Source of the DNA: a virus
IMG/VR virus record: IMGVR_UViG_3300022602_002833
Coordinates: 1-45,266 of that record
Direction: 5' to 3' (one strand)
Length of the DNA: 45,266 bases
Part shown: positions 39,782 to 45,266 of the stretch, one piece after another
How the letters are laid out: each line of letters begins with the position of its first letter
How positions within the stretch are numbered: position 1 is the first letter of the stretch
The notes under the pieces: model-generated
The model's database searches: none
What the model saw: only the letters and a program-made list of their open reading frames with translations
What the model was told of the DNA's origin: nothing
Translations under genes and position numbers: made by a program

Positions 39782-40642
39782 ATGCGTATCAAATTAGTCA
39801 GTGACCTACACTTAGAGTTCAGTGACATTAACATTCAAAATGATCAGGACTATGATGTCCTAATCCTTGGTGGCGATATCTGTATCGCCCAGGATCTACA
39901 CGATCATCCTGAACCTGCCAACACAACAGATCAGCAAGCTATCGCTGACGGCACCGGGTTAGGTCGTAAGCAACAGCGGGCGCAGGCTTATCGTGATTTC
40001 TTCAAGCGTTGTAGTTTCCAATTCCCACATGTTGTTTATGTAATGGGCAATCACGAATTTTATCATGGCAAGTTCTATGCGGCTATTGATTATATGCGTG
40101 ACGAGTGTGCCAAGTATCCTAACATCTATTTGTTAGAACAAGATACTAAGATTATCGATGATGTTGTGTTTGTCGGTGGCACACTTTGGACCAACATGAA
40201 CCGTCGAGATCCCTTGACCATGCATGCCATTGAAGGTATGATGAACGATTTTCGTATCATCCGTAACGACTTTAGAAGCTATGCTCCTATGAGTTCGTTA
40301 GATGTTGCAGTTAGACATGACAAGACTCTTGCCTATATCAAAATTGTTGTTGAACAAAACAAAGATAAAAAATGTGTAGTAGTGGGTCATCATGCGCCTA
40401 GTATGTTAAGCATACACGAACAGTATGCTAACGACTCGCTTATGAATGGTGGTTATGCTAGTGATCTGAGTGAGTTTATTTTAGATCACCCGCAGATTAA
40501 ACTTTGGACGCACGGACACATGCATCAGCCTTTTGATTATGTAATTGGTGAAACGAGAATCGTATGTAACCCACGTGGTTATGAAAATGATGGTTACAGC
40601 GAAGATAGTGGCTGGAACCCAAATATTCTATTGGAGATCTAA
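39782..40642 (+). CDS. Calcineurin-like metallophosphoesterase
   Basis: 286 residues with all metal-binding blocks in order: D8-L-H10 in VSDLHLEF, LILGGDICIA, VMGNHEFYHG, VVGHHAPS and WTHGHMHQPF. These define a two-metal phosphodiesterase or phosphatase. Relatives cleave cyclic nucleotides, nucleic acids or other phosphoesters; the substrate cannot be assigned. Anti-defence roles against cyclic-nucleotide signalling are possible but not shown. Confidence 0.9.
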   Translation: MRIKLVSDLHLEFSDINIQNDQDYDVLILGGDICIAQDLHDHPEPANTTDQQAIADGTGLGRKQQRAQAYRDFFKRCSFQFPHVVYVMGNHEFYHGKFYAAIDYMRDECAKYPNIYLLEQDTKIIDDVVFVGGTLWTNMNRRDPLTMHAIEGMMNDFRIIRNDFRSYAPMSSLDVAVRHDKTLAYIKIVVEQNKDKKCVVVGHHAPSMLSIHEQYANDSLMNGGYASDLSEFILDHPQIKLWTHGHMHQPFDYVIGETRIVCNPRGYENDGYSEDSGWNPNILLEI

Positions 40643-40643
40643 A

Positions 40644-40802
40644 ATGACAGACGGAGTAAAAACAGTTGGCGACATGGTTCGTGTTACAGCAGATAACACA
40701 GCAGAATTCATGAAACAAGTGGCCGATCACATTGAAAAATTAGAGGATGCGGTGAAACAGTTGCAAAATCGTGTCTCGGAGCTCGAGGACGATGGTAAAT
40801 GA
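40644..40802 (+). CDS. Small coiled-coil protein
   Basis: 52 residues from the ATG at 40644, one base after the previous stop. The second half (HIEKLEDAVKQLQNRVSELE) shows heptads typical of a coiled coil, so it likely oligomerises. Its stop overlaps the next ATG by 4 bp. Confidence 0.65.
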   Translation: MTDGVKTVGDMVRVTADNTAEFMKQVADHIEKLEDAVKQLQNRVSELEDDGK

Positions 40803-41218
40803 AAATCGGCCTTAGTTATAGCCGGTGTGTTAGAGATATCGTCGATGGTGTTATAGACATCGACGATGTTCTCGTTGTTATTAGCCGTACAGATTTTGAT
40901 CCTCGTAATGATGTACAATGGGCAAGTATTTGGGGAGGCTATCACGATCCTTATGGATTGAGTAATCCAGAATGGGCGGCATACCCAGACGGCGATGAAG
41001 ATCGTTTCCGTAGTGTCAGCATTGAACTTTGGGAAAGAGGCAAGTTACATCAGCCTAGACAGTTTGGAGCACACCCTACTCGCCGTAGAGAAATTTGGCT
41101 AGAAGCTGTACTACCAAATAGCGAGCTAGCCAAAAATCCTGCTGCCAAAAAGGCTTTTGAAAAGTTCCAAACTATTGCCGGACTTTCGAGCGTCGAATTG
41201 GATGACAAATATCAGTAA
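40799..41218 (+). CDS. Conserved T4-like phage protein of unknown function
   Basis: 139 residues beginning MKIGLSYSRCVRDIVDG, then DVLVVISRTDFDP and IWGGYHDPYGLSNPEW. I recall closely similar proteins in T4-like cyanophages; no function is known to me. The last third is helical (NPAAKKAFEKFQTIAGL). Confidence 0.7.
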   Translation: MKIGLSYSRCVRDIVDGVIDIDDVLVVISRTDFDPRNDVQWASIWGGYHDPYGLSNPEWAAYPDGDEDRFRSVSIELWERGKLHQPRQFGAHPTRRREIWLEAVLPNSELAKNPAAKKAFEKFQTIAGLSSVELDDKYQ

Positions 41219-41230
41219 TGAACATATAAT
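41202..41230 (+). promoter_or_regulatory. Sigma70-type promoter
   Basis: ATGACA (41202-41207), a 17-nt spacer and a perfect TATAAT (41225-41230). It directly precedes the lipoprotein gene at 41263 and overlaps the end of the previous gene. Confidence 0.7.
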
Positions 41231-41262
41231 ACTACTATCGTAACAACACTTGAAGGTGTCAA

Positions 41263-41685
41263 ATGAAGTATGTATTATTGTTGTCTGCTCTACTATTGAC
41301 AGCATGTGATCGACCCTCTTCCACTCTTATAGCAGAAGCCGCTCCTGTCGAACAAACTAAACCTATGGGTCCTGATGGTTGTAATGTGGATACATCTAGT
41401 AAATTAGTAAATCAACATTCAGTTAGCCAAATTCGAAATCTAGTTAAAGAAGAATTTGAGTTTGGGTATAAAAACGAATGTACTGTCAAATTTGACATCG
41501 ATGTAGATGGAAAAACTTATCACTTAGAAGAAACAGAGTCTGGTTTAGAACAAATGGCTAGTGAGTGCTATTACGCTAGAGAACGAGCTAGAAAAAATCT
41601 TCTTTTGGATTTGGGCGGAGACTTCAAAAGCGAAGCCAATATTCAATGCCAATATCACGACACTATTGGTAAATCAGGCAGTTGA
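41263..41685 (+). CDS. Lipoprotein of unknown function
   Basis: 140 residues. MKYVLLLSALLLTAC is a type II signal sequence with lipobox LTAC at 12-15, so the product should be lipid-anchored in the envelope. The mature part has four cysteines and helical segments; it is not recognised. It has a GAAGGTG Shine-Dalgarno and its own promoter. A second promoter begins in its last codons. Confidence 0.7.
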   Translation: MKYVLLLSALLLTACDRPSSTLIAEAAPVEQTKPMGPDGCNVDTSSKLVNQHSVSQIRNLVKEEFEFGYKNECTVKFDIDVDGKTYHLEETESGLEQMASECYYARERARKNLLLDLGGDFKSEANIQCQYHDTIGKSGS

Positions 41686-41710
41686 CATTTGACATAATAT
41701 CAACTATAAT
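41682..41710 (+). promoter_or_regulatory. Consensus sigma70 promoter
   Basis: TTGACA (41682-41687), a 17-nt spacer and TATAAT (41705-41710), the second perfect consensus promoter in the window. It drives the run 41741 onward (small membrane protein, two lipoproteins and SPFH protein). Confidence 0.85.
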
Positions 41711-41740
41711 CAATATACATTAACACACAGAGAGGCACTT

Positions 41741-41869
41741 ATGAAGGCATTTATAGCAGGCACTATCTTTGGATTGATACTGGCTACTGTTGGGTTCAGC
41801 GGTATTGCTCGTATGTTAGACAAAGGTGTAGACACAGTTAAAACACAAAGTCAGGAGTTAGCAAAATGA
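41741..41869 (+). CDS. Small single-pass membrane protein of 42 residues
   Basis: ATG at 41741 with AGAGAGG upstream; TGA overlaps the next ATG. Residues 4-23 (FIAGTIFGLILATVGFSGIA) form one membrane segment, followed by an amphipathic tail KGVDTVKTQSQELAK. No family recognised. Confidence 0.65.
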   Translation: MKAFIAGTIFGLILATVGFSGIARMLDKGVDTVKTQSQELAK

Positions 41870-41991
41870 GAATGGTAGTTGCTCTTATTTTGATTTCGGC
41901 CCTTGCCGCTTGCTCAACAGTAGCAGGTGTAGGTAAGGATATTCAATCCACAGCAGAGTGGACAAAAGAAAAGATGGGTGGTTCAAAATGA
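41866..41991 (+). CDS. Entericidin-like small lipoprotein
   Basis: 41 residues. MRMVVALILISALAAC ends in lipobox LAAC at 13-16, and the mature peptide STVAGVGKDIQSTAEWTKEK closely follows the entericidin A/B pattern (C-x-T-x-x-G-x-G-x-D-I-Q). In E. coli entericidins form a lipoprotein antidote/toxin pair that affects lysis. Only one such gene is seen here. It is coupled by ATGA to genes on both sides. Such small lipoproteins are too short for most automatic gene callers. Confidence 0.7.
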   Translation: MRMVVALILISALAACSTVAGVGKDIQSTAEWTKEKMGGSK

Positions 41992-42542
41992 AAAAGTTTT
42001 TATTGCTAGTTCCTCTAGTTGCTATTCTAGCGGCTTGTGGTTCAACTCGTGACCCGTATGAGCGTCGAGCTGATGCTGAACGTGAACGTCAAGAAAAGTA
42101 TGTTGAACGTACTATTGACCAAGCACCTAAGTGGATGTCAAATCCTCCACTGAGTAATAGTGCTGTTTACGAAGCTGGTACGGCTGTTAGTGGTGACTTT
42201 AGTATGGCCGATATCAAAGCCAAAGCAGATGCTTATGGCAAGATTTGTATGGCCGCTGGCGGTACTGCTAGCCAACGTACAAAGGTTTATCGTACAGATA
42301 GCGAACGTGCCAGCACTGAAATGACAGAAATGGCTATGCGAACTAGCTGTTCAACCGTAGATCTTACAGGTGTAGAAGTTAAGGAAATCAAGCGCATAGC
42401 AGAAGGTACACGTTTCCGTACTTATGTACTAGTTGCCTTGCCAACAGGTGATGCTAACATTTTGCGCCGTGCAAAAGAAGAAGCAAAACAACGTGAGTTC
42501 GCGGCTAGTCGCCAAGAACAAGCATTCAAAGAACTTAACTAA
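41988..42542 (+). CDS. LPP20-like lipoprotein
   Basis: 184 residues from the ATG at 41988. MKKFLLLVPLVAILAAC is a type II signal with lipobox LAAC. APKWMSNPP followed by VYEAGTAVSGDFSMADIKAKADAYGKIC resembles the LPP20-type domain of surface lipoproteins. The last 30 residues are a charged helix. It is probably anchored in the outer or inner membrane of the infected cell. It is followed by the SPFH gene after 8 nt. Confidence 0.7.
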   Translation: MKKFLLLVPLVAILAACGSTRDPYERRADAERERQEKYVERTIDQAPKWMSNPPLSNSAVYEAGTAVSGDFSMADIKAKADAYGKICMAAGGTASQRTKVYRTDSERASTEMTEMAMRTSCSTVDLTGVEVKEIKRIAEGTRFRTYVLVALPTGDANILRRAKEEAKQREFAASRQEQAFKELN

Positions 42543-42550
42543 GGAAAAAT

Positions 42551-43480
42551 ATGTTCACAATCGTTCTCGGAGTATTACTCGGTATTGTAGTCTTAGTGGG
42601 CCTTGGCCTGATTGATTACAATAACAAAACCAATTATGAAAACGCTATTGAGCGGGCACAGCGTTACAAGGAAGATACAGATAGCATCAAAGCACATCCA
42701 AGTATGCTCAAACGTCTTTGGGTATTGTCTTTGTTGCCTGTAATCTTGTTTACAGCATTTGAGTCATTTACAATCGTACCAGCAGGTTACATTGGTGTAC
42801 AGGTTACGCTAGGAACTGTTAATCCAGAAACACTGAGTGAAGGTTTGCATTTTGTAAACCCAATCAGTCAGGTTAAGGAAGTTGAAGTTCGTGTTGTAAA
42901 AGCGGACTTGAAAGGTGCTCAAGCAGGTACTAAAGACTTGCAGGTTGTGCATACAGACATCGTAGTTAACTATCGTATTGATGGTGCCAAAGCGGCTACT
43001 ATGTACAAAGAGTTTGGCTTAGATTTGGAAAACAAGATCCTGTTGCCAGCTATTAACGAATCATTCAAAGCTACCACTGCCCACTATAACAGTGAAGAAT
43101 TGGTAACCAAGCGTGATGAAGTTAGCTCTGCTATCCATACTGAACTACAAAATAAAGTAGGCAAGTACGGATTGGACATTAGTGAAATCAGTTTGGTTAA
43201 CTTTGGATTCAGTCAAGAGTACCAAGCGGCTGTTGAACAGAAAGTCATTGCTACACAGAACAAGCAAAAGGCTGAACAAGACTTGGCTCGTATCAAAGTA
43301 GAAGCTGAACAGCGTATTGCTCAAGCAGATGGTGAAGCTAAGGCTATTGCTATCCAAGCACAGGCTATCCAGTCAAATGGTGGCGCACAGTATGTTCAGC
43401 TACAAGCGATTGAAAAGTGGGACGGCAAGTTACCTAGCACTATGTCAGGTGTTGTACCGTTCATCAACGTAGGCAAGTAA
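42551..43480 (+). CDS. SPFH/prohibitin-family membrane protein
   Basis: 309 residues. Hydrophobic segments lie at 2-21 and 55-72, the second leading straight into the SPFH core (PAGYIGVQVTLGTV, GLHFVNPISQVKEVEV, VVNYRI), and a long coiled coil follows (QNKQKAEQDLARIKVEAEQ) with the alternating Gln/Ala/Lys of stomatin/prohibitin proteins. Family members form large membrane rings that organise proteases such as FtsH. Here it lies near a phage ClpP gene and lipoproteins, so it may organise the host membrane during infection. Confidence 0.9.
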   Translation: MFTIVLGVLLGIVVLVGLGLIDYNNKTNYENAIERAQRYKEDTDSIKAHPSMLKRLWVLSLLPVILFTAFESFTIVPAGYIGVQVTLGTVNPETLSEGLHFVNPISQVKEVEVRVVKADLKGAQAGTKDLQVVHTDIVVNYRIDGAKAATMYKEFGLDLENKILLPAINESFKATTAHYNSEELVTKRDEVSSAIHTELQNKVGKYGLDISEISLVNFGFSQEYQAAVEQKVIATQNKQKAEQDLARIKVEAEQRIAQADGEAKAIAIQAQAIQSNGGAQYVQLQAIEKWDGKLPSTMSGVVPFINVGK

Positions 43481-43481
43481 C

Positions 43482-43955
43482 ATGAAATTGTTTGACCGCA
43501 CTGGGGGGCATTGGCTGTTCTGGTGCGGTTTTACATATCTCAGTTTAACCGCAGTGGTTGCTCTTAGTCCTTACAGAGACTATACTATGCTTGTAGAGTT
43601 AGTATGGCTTGTTATGGTAGCTTTACCCTTGATATGTAATCCGCTGGCTCGCTGGCTTAACATGAGAGAGAATCATATGTTAGATAAATTATTTTTTAAG
43701 AAACCTAGTAACGTAGTTCCATTTCCTAAAGAGCCTGAACACGGTGGCGGAGATGGTGGCGGTTATACTCCCGAACCAAAGAAACCTGCTGTAACTTATT
43801 ATAGTCTAGGAATGAACAGTGATAACAGGCTAGAGTTCAAAATGGGCTATAGTGCTATTACTATGAACCATGGCGGTGTTAGTAATTTAATTGAACAGCT
43901 CGAAACCTTTAAGAAGCAACTTGCCCAATACGAAGGCATAGGGGAACAAGAATGA
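43482..43955 (+). CDS. Membrane protein with Gly-rich linker
   Basis: 157 residues, starting 1 nt after the SPFH stop. Two membrane segments (residues ~11-29 and ~36-55) are followed by a proline/glycine linker (EHGGGDGGGYTPEPKKP) and a soluble beta/helix tail (TYYSLGMNSDNRLEFKM). It is probably a partner of the SPFH protein. Not recognised. Confidence 0.65.
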   Translation: MKLFDRTGGHWLFWCGFTYLSLTAVVALSPYRDYTMLVELVWLVMVALPLICNPLARWLNMRENHMLDKLFFKKPSNVVPFPKEPEHGGGDGGGYTPEPKKPAVTYYSLGMNSDNRLEFKMGYSAITMNHGGVSNLIEQLETFKKQLAQYEGIGEQE

Positions 43956-44398
43956 TTAGAGAATTTATTAATATTGTTGAAACGATGGAAGGTATTACTG
44001 ACGATTGGTTCAAGACAGGTTCGTTTGAAACTTATAAGCACCCTACACCTATCCATTATAAAACTGCTATCGCTCCAGGCACAGTTAATACACTTGAAGG
44101 TCCGGTCGACTATCTAGCCGGACATAAAATCATCACAGGGCCAAAAGGTGAGCAGTATCCAGTAGATGCAAAAAAGTTTGCTGAGTACTACGACGACAAC
44201 GGCGATGGCACAGCTACTCCCAAGAAAATACACAAACATGCCAAGCTGGCAGATCATGATGGTGTGGTACATGCAAGTTACGGAGATTTGAATTACAAAG
44301 CCGGTGAGGACTATATTGTTCGACACGGTGCTGGAGACTACGGTGTAGTCAAGAAAGATATCTTTGCAAAGACATACGACACATCAAATGCTGTATAA
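43952..44398 (+). CDS. PGDYG-like domain protein
   Basis: 148 residues. Two imperfect copies of a short motif are visible: AGHKIITGPKGEQYPVDAKKF and AGEDYIVRHGAGDYGVVKKDIF, the second with the (P/A)GDYG turn that names the PGDYG family. Each copy looks like a small beta hairpin with an ending K-K/x-x-F-A-x-x-Y. The N-terminal FINIVETMEGI helix is common at the start of T4-like phage proteins. Function unknown. Confidence 0.6.
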   Translation: MIREFINIVETMEGITDDWFKTGSFETYKHPTPIHYKTAIAPGTVNTLEGPVDYLAGHKIITGPKGEQYPVDAKKFAEYYDDNGDGTATPKKIHKHAKLADHDGVVHASYGDLNYKAGEDYIVRHGAGDYGVVKKDIFAKTYDTSNAV

Positions 44399-44603
44399 CG
44401 AAATTGAACTAATAGAAATGGCTCGAGATTATGAAGCCATGGAGCGTCAAGCACTACAGGACGCAGAAGAATTGCGTCAATTACGAGACGGTGAACGTAT
44501 TATTGTTCCTGTAGATATCGAGCATGCCCGCACAATGTTCAAATTGGCTAGTTACTATCTTAGCCAACACGACAAAGAATTTACTTTAACAATGGAGAAA
44601 TAA
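44388..44603 (+). CDS. Small helical protein of 71 residues
   Basis: The ATG at 44388 overlaps the previous gene by 11 bp; the stop shares TAATG with clpP. The sequence is helical and acidic ([24 protein letters not shown]), then [21 protein letters not shown]. Not recognised. Its coupling to clpP could mean a regulatory or adaptor role. Confidence 0.6.
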   Translation: MLYNEIELIEMARDYEAMERQALQDAEELRQLRDGERIIVPVDIEHARTMFKLASYYLSQHDKEFTLTMEK

Positions 44604-45193
44604 TGCCAACCTTAGTGCCAATGGTAATCGAGCAAGAAGCTCGAGGAGAACGTAGTTACGACATTTATAGTCGTCTACTTAAAGATCGTATCGTTATGTT
44701 AGATACAGATGTAAATGAACATTCAGCAAGTTTAATCGTAGCACAGCTACTTTTCTTAGAAAGTCAAGGCAATGAAGATATTAACTTTTTCATTAATAGC
44801 CCTGGCGGTGTTGTTACCGCTGGCATGGCAATTTACGATACAATTCAGTTCATAAAACCAGATGTATCGACCATCGTTATGGGACAGGCTTGCTCAATGG
44901 GTAGTTTACTCGCCACTGCTGGCGCTCCTGGCAAACGCAAGATTCTACCTAACGCTCGCCACATGATTCATCAACCTAGCGGTGGTGCTGGAGGACAAGC
45001 TACAGACATGGAAATCCAAGTAAAGGAAATCCTAAAGATGAAACAAAGTCTTACACAAATTTATGTAAACCACAATAGCAAAGGTAAGACATTTGAAGAG
45101 TTTTATACAGCCATGGAACGTGACAATTTCATGACAGCACAGGAAGCTGTAGATTTTGGACTAGTTGACGAGATCGTTACTAAACGCTCTTAA
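44603..45193 (+). CDS. clpP: ATP-dependent Clp protease proteolytic subunit ClpP
   Basis: 196 residues, the length of mature bacterial ClpP. The triad is S98 ([10 protein letters not shown]), H123 ([10 protein letters not shown]) and D174 (MERDNFM), with the NSPGG strand at 65-69. The first residues ([23 protein letters not shown]) match the mature N-terminus of host ClpP, so no propeptide is needed. It would form a 14-subunit chamber and needs a ClpX/A-type unfoldase, presumably from the host, or it might form mixed rings with host ClpP. Its last 4 bp overlap the convergent gene. Confidence 0.95.
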   Translation: MPTLVPMVIEQEARGERSYDIYSRLLKDRIVMLDTDVNEHSASLIVAQLLFLESQGNEDINFFINSPGGVVTAGMAIYDTIQFIKPDVSTIVMGQACSMGSLLATAGAPGKRKILPNARHMIHQPSGGAGGQATDMEIQVKEILKMKQSLTQIYVNHNSKGKTFEEFYTAMERDNFMTAQEAVDFGLVDEIVTKRS

Positions 45194-45266
45194 TCTTCAG
45201 AGCCTGCTGTTAATGGTTTAATATTGGCGGCAGGTTCAATGCTGGCAACTAATTTTTGAAATTGCG
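45190..45266 (-). CDS. 3' end of a leftward gene (partial)
   Basis: An open frame enters from the right edge and stops at TAA (45192-45190), encoding at least 24 residues that end [11 protein letters not shown]. It overlaps the clpP stop by 4 bp, the same tight tail-to-tail layout as elsewhere in the window. Too short to assign. Confidence 0.45.
   Translation of the reverse strand, partial: QFQKLVASIEPAANIKPLTAGSED

Noticed and set aside
39782-40642. Specific assignment of the metallophosphoesterase as an anti-CBASS or anti-Thoeris phosphodiesterase
   Set aside because: The metal motifs are generic to calcineurin-like enzymes, and nothing in the sequence points to cyclic-nucleotide substrates.

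Overview
This window looks like part of the genome of a large, T4-like tailed phage of a Gram-negative bacterium. It is A+T-rich and almost completely packed with short genes whose stop and start codons overlap (ATGA, TAATG). It carries a T4-type polynucleotide kinase, a tail fibre with an Mtd-like N-terminus, small genes of types I recall from T4-like marine phages, and boxes resembling the T4 late promoter TATAAATA. Several lipoprotein signal peptides and a consensus sigma70 promoter set point to a Gram-negative, probably proteobacterial, host. No rRNA, integrase, transposase or CRISPR array was seen. Host identity cannot be settled from the sequence alone.

Layout. (1) 15-2388: polynucleotide kinase, a rho-independent terminator, a promoter/operator region and a repetitive tail fibre. 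(2) 2385-34961: a 32.6-kb island of about 40 genes in blocks of alternating strand. By motif reading it encodes eight radical-SAM proteins (one of the B12-binding type, two with an extra N-terminal Cys-rich domain), ten 2-oxoglutarate/Fe(II)-oxygenase-like proteins, two amidinotransferase-family proteins, two PLP enzymes, three SDR proteins, a PP-loop ATPase, a glycosyltransferase-like protein, a sulfotransferase-like protein, an APS kinase-nucleotidyltransferase fusion, a methyltransferase, an SGNH hydrolase, two degenerate kinase-like proteins and two acetyltransferase-like proteins. (3) 34961-35113: a perfect sigma70 promoter driving an unusual 118-nt tRNA-like RNA. (4) 35141-45193: a rightward run of small phage genes including two zincin-like proteins, an AbrB-like protein, translation initiation factor IF-1, a metallophosphoesterase, three lipoproteins, an SPFH/prohibitin protein and ClpP. 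(5) 45190-45266: the 3' end of a leftward gene.

How the genes may work together. The island has the composition of a biosynthetic or post-translational-modification cluster. SDR, PLP enzyme, kinase-like protein, amidinotransferase and a StrG-like oxygenase are the same classes used to build guanidino-aminocyclitols (streptidine logic). Radical-SAM, B12-radical-SAM and 2OG oxygenases together recall enzymes that modify peptides. The island touches the tail-fibre gene, so a modified fibre, capsid or host surface glycan is a reasonable but untested target. The right-hand block looks like host-takeover and housekeeping functions (translation, proteolysis, membrane).

The regulatory signals fall into two classes: near-consensus TTGACA-17-TATAAT promoters in the right-hand block, and late-type TTAAATA/TATAAGTA boxes exactly 4 nt before ATG at five unit starts, which would give leaderless mRNAs. 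The coexistence of such starts with a phage IF-1 is notable. Functional names rest on motif recognition without database searches.
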